NCBI GenBank assembly: GCA_903895855.1
Contig: CAITVN010000057.1
Location: 1-58,246 of the forward strand
DNA length: 58,246 nt
Direction: 5' to 3'
Source of the DNA: Oligoflexia bacterium
Lineage (GTDB): Bacteria > Bdellovibrionota > UBA1018
Position numbers and translations under genes: made by a program. The notes beneath the pieces were generated by a model. The model saw only the letters and a program-made list of their open reading frames with translations, had not been told where the DNA came from and ran no database searches. Below are positions 41,772-49,393 of the stretch, in pieces; positions within the stretch are counted from its first letter, which is position 1, and each line of letters starts with the position of its first letter.

Positions 41772-42476
41772 ATGTCTCGAAATCTGCCATTTTTGGAAGT
41801 TCAGTCATGCGCCGATTGCCCCCGACTTCGCGCCTATTGCGCTCAAGTCGCAGAAATTAAGCGTGCCGCACACAGTCATGATCACTACTGGGGTAAACCG
41901 GTCGCAGGATTTGGCGACCCCAACGCTGAGCTCGTGATCGTCGGCCTTGCTCCAGGCGCCCACGGAGCCAACCGCACTGGCAGAATTTTCACCGGAGATC
42001 GCTCTGGCGAGTGGCTGTACCGTGCACTGTACGAAGCGGATTTCGCCAACCAACCTGACTCACATCGGCGCGATGATGGGCTCATTCTCAAAAACGCCTA
42101 CGTCACCTGCGTGGTGAAATGTGCTCCGCCAGACAATAAGCCGACCTTAGACGAACAGAACCATTGCCGAGAAAAATACCTAGTTAAAGAACTCGAAAGC
42201 CTCGCGAGTGCGAAAGTTTACTTAGCCCTCGGCCAAATTGCCCTCATCGGATTATTGAACGCATTGAAAAGTACCTATCGAGTAGAACTCTCGAACCTCA
42301 AAAATCTTAAATTTGGGCATGGCAAAGTGATTGAACTACCCAATGGCAAATCGATCGTCATGTCTTACCACCCTAGCCAGCAAAACACGTTTACGAAAAA
42401 ACTCACCGCCGAAATGTGGCGTGAGATTTTTGTGACTTGCCGAAACCTTTGTGAGCTCAGTCAAAAAAACTCATAG
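41772..42476 (+). CDS. Uracil-DNA glycosylase family 5 (UDGb type)
   Basis: Excises uracil and other deaminated bases from DNA. Motif 1 is GLAPGAHGANRTGRIFTGDRSG; the final motif is SYHPSQQNTFTKKLT; both are the UDGb versions (no polar Asp/Asn in motif 1, as usual in family 5). Cysteines CADC, C and C (CAQV, CVVKCAPP) can hold the 4Fe-4S cluster. The frame opens at 41562, but ATG at 41772 begins MSRNLPFLEVQSCADC, the normal start, giving 235 residues. A hairpin lies just before the ATG. Divergent from the rpsF operon. Cytosolic. Confidence 0.92.
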   Translation: MSRNLPFLEVQSCADCPRLRAYCAQVAEIKRAAHSHDHYWGKPVAGFGDPNAELVIVGLAPGAHGANRTGRIFTGDRSGEWLYRALYEADFANQPDSHRRDDGLILKNAYVTCVVKCAPPDNKPTLDEQNHCREKYLVKELESLASAKVYLALGQIALIGLLNALKSTYRVELSNLKNLKFGHGKVIELPNGKSIVMSYHPSQQNTFTKKLTAEMWREIFVTCRNLCELSQKNS

Positions 42477-42595
42477 CAAGCAACGCCCGTTAAGGCTCCT
42501 ACTCGTCTATTCTCACGTCATGATTTTGGTTTGTCACTTCACGGCCCTGCCTGCTACCTCTCGCGTGAGGGTGCGCAGAAGGGGTCGTTTCAGTC

Positions 42596-43813
42596 ATGCT
42601 TACACAAAATCAGTTTTTATTTTTGAGTGGGCGTTTTGCTCGACTTTCGGGCCGACTCGTAGCCATTGCGGGGTACTTTGTCGCAGCATCAGCCCTTGCG
42701 CTCTTTTCACCAACGGTTACTAGAGCTACCCCCATCGGCGTCGACTTACGCGATGTCGCGCAATTCGATCTCGCGTCGTTTCCGGCAGCGACACTTATAT
42801 TAGAAACATTTAATAAAAATCCTGAGATTTTTGTACCAGCGGGGGTCTCATTTTTGCTAGATGGCCCAGGGCAACCGAATTTTGTGGCGAAACGACTACA
42901 AATAGCCGGAAAAAAAACCTTGGCCAATACGGTTTACGGTGTTGAACTTGCCGAACAGCCAACTTCAAATGCCGATGGCACTTCGCGAGTCTTGCTGAAC
43001 GTTCTTTATCACTTGTCAGGAACGAACTTCTTCTACCGGCAACTCGAGCTGACCCTCAACTCAGAATTGACTAAAATTCAAAATGTAACCGTAACAAAAA
43101 ATGATTTTTCCCTAAATAAGATGCATTTTTCGATGGAGGTCAGCCTCGCAGAGAGAAAAGCGATCTTGAGCGACACGACGACAGGCATAAAAAAAGTCTA
43201 CCCATTAGGTGTCGGCGGATTTGACGAAGGAATCACCCCTGAATCAGGCGGGCGAGTTCGACTCATGTCAGTCCCCAAAGTGAATGCAAAGCTCATGCGC
43301 TCAAAAGCCACCGCTTACAAACTGCCAGTAGAAGAATATTTGAAGCTCCCCTACATGCCGATCACTAAAAGCAATGGGCTCACCATTCCCGTTGCGTTTC
43401 ATATCGTACAGCATTCGAATGAATCGCCGCGGGGACAAATTCCTGGCACCCCCCGCAAACCATTGGGTCGAGACATGAACTACATGATTCGAGGTTTTGA
43501 TTCGCACGCTTGTTACCGACTTCGCGAAAAAGACCTCTACGAGCTTTACGCAATTTTGATGCACCAAGAAAAAGATGCCATTGATCTCAACGTTTCATTT
43601 CAGCTGGGGCAACCGGGACAAGCCGAGCCTGAACTCGAACACCCGATGCCAAAGAGAAACGATGGTTACAAAACCGTCACCAATTATGGAACCGCCGAAC
43701 ACCCAAAGCCCAAAAGAGACCCTAAGTACCACTACTACATCATGAGTGACGTACTTGCGCCGCCCCCAATTGAACAACTAGGACAGGTGGCCGGCTCTTC
43801 GAATTTGCACTAG
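42596..43813 (+). CDS. Exported L,D-transpeptidase-like (YkuD) protein with divergent active site
   Basis: Peptidoglycan cross-linking or remodelling enzyme candidate. The C-terminal YkuD-like region has KKVYPLGVGGFD (the usual PVGxG strand), PVAFHIVQHSNESPRG (position of the conserved HG) and GFDSHACYRLREKDLYEL, which corresponds to SHGCxRL with Ala305 instead of Gly and the catalytic Cys306. A signal peptide or anchor is at about residues 20-42. The N-terminal 170 residues are not recognised. The tail is rich in Pro, His and Lys repeats (EHPMPKRNDGYK, EHPKPKRDPKYH). Confidence in family is moderate because of the altered motif. Confidence 0.6.
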   Translation: MLTQNQFLFLSGRFARLSGRLVAIAGYFVAASALALFSPTVTRATPIGVDLRDVAQFDLASFPAATLILETFNKNPEIFVPAGVSFLLDGPGQPNFVAKRLQIAGKKTLANTVYGVELAEQPTSNADGTSRVLLNVLYHLSGTNFFYRQLELTLNSELTKIQNVTVTKNDFSLNKMHFSMEVSLAERKAILSDTTTGIKKVYPLGVGGFDEGITPESGGRVRLMSVPKVNAKLMRSKATAYKLPVEEYLKLPYMPITKSNGLTIPVAFHIVQHSNESPRGQIPGTPRKPLGRDMNYMIRGFDSHACYRLREKDLYELYAILMHQEKDAIDLNVSFQLGQPGQAEPELEHPMPKRNDGYKTVTNYGTAEHPKPKRDPKYHYYIMSDVLAPPPIEQLGQVAGSSNLH

Positions 43814-43845
43814 ACAGTTGATAAACAAGCCCTCAAGATTAATTC

Positions 43846-44241
43846 ATGAAGGCCCTGGCACTGCTATTCACACTCGTTAGCCTCATTTTATCTCAGACGC
43901 TTGCCAGTCAATCACCACCAGCTATTATTGTCTATTCGCGAGGCCCCCTGCCTCACGAAGCTATCGCAGAGATCGAAGCCGACGCTGATTTCAAAGTCTT
44001 CACGATTCCAGACCATAAACTTCTCGACCAACGTTGGCGAGATTCACTATTCAACAAAGCAGGAGTACTCACCGTTATTCGTGATTCAAACAATCATTTT
44101 GATGCAGCAAAAGAGTCTTGGCTACTTTGGAAAGTATTGAACGAAGAAACTGAAACTTTGAGAAAAGAATTTTCGCAACTCACAGACACTCAGTGTGAAC
44201 GCATCAATAAAGCCTTGAAGAAAGACCTGCAGCTTGAATAA
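43846..44241 (+). CDS. Small exported protein of unknown function
   Basis: 131 residues with a signal peptide (KALALLFTLVSLILSQTLA). The mature part is alpha/beta (AIIVYSRGPLPHEAIAEIEADADFKVFTIP) ending in a charged helix with one cysteine. No family recognised. Overlaps the following protease-like gene by 8 bp, so both are probably translated together and work together. Confidence 0.5.
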   Translation: MKALALLFTLVSLILSQTLASQSPPAIIVYSRGPLPHEAIAEIEADADFKVFTIPDHKLLDQRWRDSLFNKAGVLTVIRDSNNHFDAAKESWLLWKVLNEETETLRKEFSQLTDTQCERINKALKKDLQLE

Positions 44242-45325
44242 GTCGAATCAGAACTCTGGCATCTCTCAGTTTTCTGAACGTCGCCCTCTTCTAGGATACC
44301 TCGCCTTGACCCTTTACTCAGCCTCAGTTTTACCACTGCCTTCTTCTGCTGCTAGCGCCGGAGAACTTTTGTATGTGGGTCTGAATACTCCGGCGGTTGC
44401 GAGTGAAATCAAGATTATTGAAAGCGTTCTCGAAAAAACTAACCAAGGCCCACCGCCAAAGAAACCACCTGATCATCTCTCTACTATTACCAGCTCTGGA
44501 GGCAAGTCGCTTAAAAAAATCGCTTCATACCTTAAAGGACTCAAGAGCAAAAAACCACCAGCTCAGTTTCTAGGAATGGTGATTTCTGGCCACTCAACTG
44601 GCGACGACTTTTTGGTTGAGGGCAACCTAGGAGGTAAACACGCCTTTTCTAGTACACAGTTGGCCGATGTGATTGACCGAACCCCTTTGGCTATTCGACC
44701 GAATGGCATCTACCTGATGGGCTGCTACTCTCTTTCTCCACGACAAGTGAGCAAGTGGCAAAGCATTCAAGACGAAGGTGGGCTAATGTTTACCTTGGGT
44801 TTTTCGAATCAGGCTCCATCTTGTTCGGTTGAAGTGAATAGTGAAATTCTGAAAAAAGTTACAGCAAAGATGACAACTCTCGAAGAACGTAAGTCGAATA
44901 CAAAAATCGACCGTCGAACAAAGTCAACTCCGGCACCCCTCAAACCTGAGGTGACGATTCAAGACCTCGATCAATGGATCAAAAGTCTCGAGCAGCTCTA
45001 TCACGACAATTCAATCGCCGGCTGTACCACCGACAGCTATTTCGATTTCAATTATCGCAGCGGAGAAAAAGACAACCCGGCCGCCCTTACGTGCAATCCC
45101 CAAAGAAAAGAACGCGTCCTGACAGCCATCAACTTGTACCAACGCTACTGTTCAAAAATAATAGCGTTTAACGAAACCCAACTTCGAACGGCATACAATC
45201 ATTTTCAATACTCGATTCAGTGCCTCACAGAAGCCGAGCAAAGCAAGGCCCCAACAGCAATCCAATTTGTAGAGGTCGTGCACGACTCACGAACGGGTTG
45301 CCCACACACTCGCAAGAAAAGCTAG
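44234..45325 (+). CDS. Exported caspase-fold (clan CD) cysteine protease-like protein
   Basis: Candidate clan CD peptidase, relatives of clostripain, gingipain and caspases. A hydrophobic strand precedes His in FLGMVISGHSTGDD (H120), and a second precedes Cys in GIYLMGCYSLS (C164). The His-to-Cys spacing of 44 residues and the strand-H-x-x-G/strand-C order suit the caspase fold. A signal peptide is at about residues 19-40. The C-terminal part has several cysteines (AGCTTDSYF, LTCNPQ, QRYCS, QCLTE, TGCPH), probably disulphides. Start is TTG at 44234, overlapping the upstream gene by 8 bp. No sequence family confirmed; the fold call is an inference. Its stop shares CTAG with the convergent gene. 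Confidence 0.5.
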   Translation: MNKSNQNSGISQFSERRPLLGYLALTLYSASVLPLPSSAASAGELLYVGLNTPAVASEIKIIESVLEKTNQGPPPKKPPDHLSTITSSGGKSLKKIASYLKGLKSKKPPAQFLGMVISGHSTGDDFLVEGNLGGKHAFSSTQLADVIDRTPLAIRPNGIYLMGCYSLSPRQVSKWQSIQDEGGLMFTLGFSNQAPSCSVEVNSEILKKVTAKMTTLEERKSNTKIDRRTKSTPAPLKPEVTIQDLDQWIKSLEQLYHDNSIAGCTTDSYFDFNYRSGEKDNPAALTCNPQRKERVLTAINLYQRYCSKIIAFNETQLRTAYNHFQYSIQCLTEAEQSKAPTAIQFVEVVHDSRTGCPHTRKKS

Positions 45326-45825
45326 GCATTCTCGTCGAGATCAATGCCTCTGGCTTTAAACATCGCCTTCCATCCAATGAGCCTACCAACCCCAATCAAA
45401 CTAATTCCACCGAGCAAATAGAAAGTTGAATGAACCCAAAGGCCATAAAGTGCTCCCACATATCCGGCAACAACAGCAACAAAAGTAACTGGGTTTTTCG
45501 CCATCAAACAATATTGCCCAAAGGCGGTGTCCATCAGCGCCGCCTTGTTTATACCGAGAGTGGTGTAGGTACCTAAAGCTGCAAGTGCCCCTAGTGCTAC
45601 CATCGCGAATGCAAATTCACCTTGCCACAAATAGTACCCCGACCACATGACTGCAAGCGTATCAAGGATGAGCTTCGGCGGATAGGCGTGCTGAACTAGG
45701 GCATTTTCGAATAGAGTGACCTTTCTTGTTCTCAATCCCTCAGCCGGAAGAGCCGAGACGAGCTTGGCTCTCGGCACTTCAACGGTTCTTGCTTCTGATG
45801 TTTGACTAACTTTTTGAGTTTCCAT
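45322..45825 (-). CDS. Inner-membrane protein of unknown function
   Basis: 167 residues from ATG at 45825, which has GGAG 6 nt upstream; the frame also opens at ATG 45837, inside which that GGAG lies. After a polar start (residues 1-50) come three or four hydrophobic helices (LILDTLAVMWSGYYLW, FAFAMVALGALAALGTYTTLG, VTFVAVVAGYVGALYGLWV, YLLGGISLIGVGRLIGW). A short polar end follows. No family recognised. Confidence 0.5.
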   Translation of the reverse strand: METQKVSQTSEARTVEVPRAKLVSALPAEGLRTRKVTLFENALVQHAYPPKLILDTLAVMWSGYYLWQGEFAFAMVALGALAALGTYTTLGINKAALMDTAFGQYCLMAKNPVTFVAVVAGYVGALYGLWVHSTFYLLGGISLIGVGRLIGWKAMFKARGIDLDENA

Positions 45826-45837
45826 GATATTCTCCAT

Positions 45838-46127
45838 TGTTTTGGTTCAAGTACGAGTCAAACCTCTATTCAATTCACATGCCATATCGATTGGTGCACC
45901 TAGGCCATTCATTCACAAGCATTCGCTACGAGAAAAAAAACATCGAGAGCGCCAACTAACGCATTCGGGATTCACCATTTTGGCAATTACCGACACCTGT
46001 AAGAGGCTTCGCTCACCTATATTGGCTCCGACGCCAAATTCTCAGGTGGCATTCAAAATGCAAATGAACGAAACCGTTGCTTGAATGCAGCGAAGCGAGA
46101 TTGGACTCTTGTGAGTGAAAGTCTTAC
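45838..46127. other. Non-coding upstream part of the region before hpf
   Basis: No gene is supported. The plus-strand frame at 45824-46084 has no signal, domain or protein-like composition. A promoter for the downstream structured region may lie here, but no good -35/-10 pair was found (TATATT at 46018 lacks a partner). Confidence 0.4.
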
Positions 46128-46850
46128 CGGCGGAGTTGTCTGTTTGCCGCCGTAGCGAAAGGTCGACGCTTTCGATGGTGACGTCGTTGGTGTGAGCCGG
46201 CCGTTTAAGCTCTTCGGCTCTATTGGAAGGTAAAATCTCTGATGGGTTGATTCGTTTTGAAGAGGTAGTGATTTGATGGGTTGCAGTTTCTCAGAAAGAG
46301 AAATGAGCCTCGATTTTTAGATAATGAATGCAAATGCCGAGCTTGGTCAGGCAAGGCGAAGGCTAGTAGAATGAGCGAAGAAACAGTCGGATGCAGCTCG
46401 TTCAATTTCATTCATTCGAGAGGGTGACACGTCAAAAAAGAGGCTAATTGAAAGCTCGGAACTTCTGAAATGACGCTCGAGGGCCTTTAATCTCGCGCGA
46501 AGCCGTCCGAATAAGCCGGAAGTGACGACCGGCGAACCCGGTGGGTTATTTTCAGAAGGGCAATTGGGGTTGCCAAGGTTCGGCTCGAAAGGGTTGAATC
46601 GAGAACCTCAGAAGTCAAGGTAGACCGAGAAGTCTGCCTGAATGGCAGTGTGGTTTTAGTCAAACAAAACCACACGAGATGTAGATCAGAACCGAGTACG
46701 CGTTCTTCGAATGTGAAAAGGAACTTAAGGAGATTGCGAGTTCGGGATGTGCTACGTGATAGCCAGCTTTTAAAAAAGGAGGGTGGAGCCATTGACAGCT
46801 AACTGAGAGCGTTTTTTCGGTTTGCTGTCAATGGCTCCACCTTTCTTATT
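46128..46850 (+). ncRNA. Candidate long structured non-coding RNA upstream of hpf
   Basis: About 720 nt with no convincing reading frame but many strong stems: CGGCGG/CCGCCG (46128, 46147), GAGCCG/CGGCTC (46194, 46215), AATAAGCC/GGGTTATT (46510, 46543), GGCAA/TTGCC (46559, 46570), AGGTT-CTCGA/TCGAGAACCT (46576-46608), AGGTAGAC/GTCTGCCT (46618-46639), GTGTGGTTTT/AAAACCACAC (46648-46675, perfect 10 bp), AGAAC/GTTCT (46688, 46702), and an 18-bp terminal hairpin. The last seven are consecutive, as in a compact folded RNA. It does not match RNase P, tmRNA or SRP RNA core sequences. It may be a free RNA or a long 5' leader of hpf. Strand is taken from the terminal hairpin and T-rich tail; borders are uncertain. 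Confidence 0.45.
46782..46841 (+). terminator. Strong 18-bp hairpin before hpf, likely terminator or attenuator
   Basis: GGTGGAGCCATTGACAGC (46782-46799) and GCTGTCAATGGCTCCACC (46824-46841) are perfectly complementary, and the pairing continues outward with wobble pairs into GGA/TTTC. The sequence after it is CTTTCTTATTTTTTACG, T-rich as in intrinsic terminators. It ends 34 bp before the hpf start, so it would end the upstream RNA or attenuate hpf. Confidence 0.75.
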
Positions 46851-46875
46851 TTTTACGCTCGCGAGAAAGGGTTCT

Positions 46876-47286
46876 ATGGCAATTCCAGTACAGGTGACTT
46901 TTCACAACCTAGGTCACTCAGATGCGATTGATTCAAGAATTCGTGCAAAGGCAGCGCAACTCGAGAAATTTTATTCGCGAATCACTTCGGTGCGTGTGGT
47001 CATCGGTCCATCTGGCCGACGCCATCGGCATGGTAATCTGTACTGCGTTCGCATCTACCTGACTGTACCTGGGCATGAAATCGTGGTCAGCAGAGACCCG
47101 CCAAAAGACAAATCGCATGAAGACGCTTACGTGGCTATCAGGGACGCATTTGATTCAGCAAGGCGACAACTAGAAGATGCCGTCAGAATCTACTTCTACC
47201 CGAAATCACGTCGGTACCTGAGAAAAATGAGTGAACCATGGGCAAGCAAGAGCCTCAAAGAAAATTCAAGCGTAACCCAATCCTAA
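46876..47286 (+). CDS. Ribosome hibernation-promoting factor (HPF/RaiA family)
   Basis: Short HPF/YfiA-type protein that binds the 30S decoding channel and silences ribosomes. MAIPVQVTFHNLGHSDAIDSRIRAKAAQLEKFYSRITSVRVVIG is the beta-alpha-beta start; HEDAYVAIRDAFDSARRQLEDAVR is the second helix. The long-form C-terminal dimerisation domain is absent (137 residues). The frame opens at 46822, but ATG at 46876 (AAAGGG 5 nt upstream) is the family start. A strong hairpin and a structured region precede it, hinting at regulation at the RNA level. Confidence 0.85.
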   Translation: MAIPVQVTFHNLGHSDAIDSRIRAKAAQLEKFYSRITSVRVVIGPSGRRHRHGNLYCVRIYLTVPGHEIVVSRDPPKDKSHEDAYVAIRDAFDSARRQLEDAVRIYFYPKSRRYLRKMSEPWASKSLKENSSVTQS

Positions 47287-47402
47287 TTATTCTTGCGGTC
47301 ATCTTTGGACTCTTATTTCTCAGTCGAATTCGAACAATCAACTCTACCCCAGAGATGATCAGTCATAGGCAAGTTCTTGAGGGCGAGCTCAAGAAACCTT
47401 GA
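47238..47402 (+). CDS. Small single-helix membrane protein (54 aa), overlapping hpf
   Basis: MGKQEPQRKFKRNPILIILA begins a 54-residue protein with one membrane helix (ILIILAVIFGLLFLSRI) and a polar tail (NSTPEMISHRQVLEGELKKP). The frame starts 49 bp inside the end of hpf. The basic start, single helix and S-x-x-x-L-x-G tail recall the first residues of FtsH, so it could be a truncated FtsH start or an independent small protein. No clear ribosome-binding site. Speculative. Confidence 0.35.
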   Translation: MGKQEPQRKFKRNPILIILAVIFGLLFLSRIRTINSTPEMISHRQVLEGELKKP

Positions 47403-47607
47403 TTGAAGCCACACTCAAGAATTTGTGGCAAAAACACTCTGAATCAGTGCAAGTCAGTGCATGAGTCTTCGACAAAAGAATCAAAGTCGATAGTCAAAAG
47501 TGGCGATGATTTTCGCATTTTTGATTCATTTTTTGAGCCATCGCCAGTCGTGAGAATTTCAAGCACGGGAATGATTTATGCATTCACCAGCCTCGGTGGT
47601 GCAAAGC

Positions 47608-48168
47608 ATGAATTCATCAAGGTGGTTTGTTTTTGTTTCTATTTCTGTTTTGTGGTCATCGCTAGCGGTAGCCGCAGGTAGCGGTTGCCCAGAGGGGGGT
47701 TATTCGGTCATACAATCCCCAGATGGTGGTTCGCTGAGTTTGCTTTTTGACCAGTTTGTTCTAGAGGCAAACGGCGTTAAAACTTGCTCTCTTGCCATAC
47801 CGCTAAATCTACCGGCCGCAACGAGCCTCGGTATTTACCGCGTTGACTACCGTGGTTATGCAAACCTCAGTCGCGGCCAAGCTGCCGAGCTCTCTGTCGA
47901 CTATGCATTAGGCACTCGAGAAAATGGGCGCAGTTTTCGTCGAAGGGTTAGAGGCGCCCACGAAGGTGATTACGTGTTCACAGAAAATCTTGGTGCCGGG
48001 CTCATGAGGCGAGTGGGGTGTGGCGATCAGGCATTACTGAACGTCGCCATCAATCTCACCTTGCAGACTGGCGCACAACCAAATGGAGCCATGGCTTCGG
48101 TCGACTCAGCTGACGGCACCGCAAAGGGAGGCTTACTGTTTAAACTAAATTACCAACCATGCCATTAA
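47608..48168 (+). CDS. Exported DUF4360-family protein
   Basis: Signal peptide MNSSRWFVFVSISVLWSSLAVA from ATG 47608 (the frame opens at 47578). The mature protein shows the DUF4360 order: a cysteine near the start (GSGCPEG), SLSLLFDQFVLEANGVKTCSLAIPLNLPA, then YRVDYRGYANLSRGQAAELSVDYALG, and RVGCGDQALLNVAINLTLQT. These secreted proteins are common in fungi, Streptomyces and Bdellovibrio-like bacteria; function unknown. Four cysteines suggest two disulphides. It begins about 200 bp after the small membrane protein. Confidence 0.7.
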   Translation: MNSSRWFVFVSISVLWSSLAVAAGSGCPEGGYSVIQSPDGGSLSLLFDQFVLEANGVKTCSLAIPLNLPAATSLGIYRVDYRGYANLSRGQAAELSVDYALGTRENGRSFRRRVRGAHEGDYVFTENLGAGLMRRVGCGDQALLNVAINLTLQTGAQPNGAMASVDSADGTAKGGLLFKLNYQPCH

Positions 48169-48193
48169 CTAATCCGTAAAAAAAAGTGAGGAA

Positions 48194-49318
48194 ATGAACA
48201 TGAAAAAGACTGAAGACTTGAACATGAAAAAAAATCGAGTTCTCTTTGCAATCGGTAGCCTATCGGTATTCTTATGGGTCGCCGTCGCACGAGCCGACAC
48301 GCAGTCGGTTTCACTTGAGCAATTGTTCAGCCGCCAAGAGCTGAACATGCAAAGCCAAGAAACCCACCCAATCATGGAACCCCGAATGGTCAGTTCAACG
48401 TGTTATCGCTCGGTTTCTGAGCCTGAAATCGTTTGCCGGTGGGAGCCAGACCCTTGGTGCTGGGATCAAGACCCGCCTCCAGGTCGTCCTGGACATCCAG
48501 GACATCCAGGACATCCTGAGCATCCAGGCCGCCCAGAGCATCCTCGCCCGCCCCATTTTCCGGGCAATCCTGGGTTTGGCTGCCGGCCCGGCCACGTTAA
48601 TCGAATCTGCGAAACCGAGTGGGTTTTGCACCAAGTGCCTTACGCCTGTATGAAAGAAGAAATGGTACAGGTAGGTATTGCGCTTGACTACAATGTGAAT
48701 GCACACATCGCAGTCTTGGCTGAGAAGGTCGGCTTGAACTTCATGCCTGCGAGACTCGATCATGTGTTCTCACTCACTCTAAGTGGAGAATTGCTGAGCT
48801 CTGCAGTCACGACTACACCAACAGGGCCCGCTCTCGCGGTATTTCAAAAAACCCTGACCACTGCCAATATCGTAGGGCCTCAGCAAAAAGAGGTGACCGG
48901 CAATGTTGATTTGAGAATTGCAGACGCAGCAGTCTTAAACCAACTCGACACAACTGGTGTGACACGCATTCACTACGAAGCCGATCAGCTACAATTCACA
49001 ACAGCGGCTGGGCTAGACCCAAGTCTTGCAGTCATTCATCTAATGGTTAAAAGAGATCGCATTCTCGGAGGCGACACGATTCTCTTTAATGATTATGTTC
49101 CGGCTGCAATGATCAATCTAGTGCAAGTGGTAGGCGCCACTCAAGGCGTCATCGACCTTAAGCCACTCACCGCCGGGGGCCTCAAGGGCGGGCGCCATCG
49201 CATTGAATTAGCGATTGAACCAGTCGGAATGCTCACAAACAGGGGCTACCGACTAGTCACCGGAAGCAGCCTAACAGAGCTTCCGAAACTCACGACTGCA
49301 CTCAAGCTAAAGCTTTAG
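48194..49318 (+). CDS. Exported protein with His/Pro/Gly-rich repeat, unknown function
   Basis: 374 residues. Signal peptide after a lysine-rich start (RVLFAIGSLSVFLWVAVARA). Residues about 93-130 form a low-complexity collagen-like run (GRPGHPGHPGHPEHPGRPEH and so on) flanked by cysteines (CYRS, CRWEPDPWCW, CRPGHVNRICETEW). The DNA there is a tandem of GGACATCCA-type units (48481-48545), so its length may vary between strains. The rest is beta-rich (VTGNVDLRIADAAVL, GVIDLKPLTAGGLKGGRHRIELAIEPVG). No family recognised. GAGG lies 7 nt before the ATG. The histidines could bind metal (inference). Confidence 0.5.
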   Translation: MNMKKTEDLNMKKNRVLFAIGSLSVFLWVAVARADTQSVSLEQLFSRQELNMQSQETHPIMEPRMVSSTCYRSVSEPEIVCRWEPDPWCWDQDPPPGRPGHPGHPGHPEHPGRPEHPRPPHFPGNPGFGCRPGHVNRICETEWVLHQVPYACMKEEMVQVGIALDYNVNAHIAVLAEKVGLNFMPARLDHVFSLTLSGELLSSAVTTTPTGPALAVFQKTLTTANIVGPQQKEVTGNVDLRIADAAVLNQLDTTGVTRIHYEADQLQFTTAAGLDPSLAVIHLMVKRDRILGGDTILFNDYVPAAMINLVQVVGATQGVIDLKPLTAGGLKGGRHRIELAIEPVGMLTNRGYRLVTGSSLTELPKLTTALKLKL

Positions 49319-49332
49319 GCAATGAGGGGAAG

Positions 49333-49370
49333 CGGCGCTGATCAGGTTTAGTCGCCCTTGGTCAGCGCCG
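49333..49370. terminator. GC-rich hairpin between convergent genes
   Basis: CGGCGCTGA (49333-49341) pairs with TCAGCGCCG (49362-49370). It sits 15 bp after the His/Pro-rich protein gene and 24 bp before the end of the phospholipase gene, a suitable place for a shared terminator, although no T run follows. Confidence 0.5.
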
Positions 49371-49393
49371 TAAACCCGAAAACTCAATGAAAC

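Noticed and set aside
41562..41772. Long N-terminal extension of the uracil-DNA glycosylase
   Set aside because: The 70 extra residues read antisense to the rpsF leader and have no homology-like pattern; ATG at 41772 gives the normal family start.
45824..46084. 86-codon plus-strand frame after the membrane protein gene
   Set aside because: No protein-like pattern, starts inside the ribosome-binding region of the opposite gene.
46340..46380. GGTCAGGCAAGGCGAAGG resembles the SRP (4.5S) RNA core
   Set aside because: The universally conserved GGTCAGG-CCGGAAGG-AGCAGC order is not kept, and the flanking helices are missing.
46487..46792. 101-codon minus-strand frame over the structured region
   Set aside because: Serine/threonine/leucine-rich composition without domain, signal or ribosome-binding site; better explained by RNA stems on the other strand.
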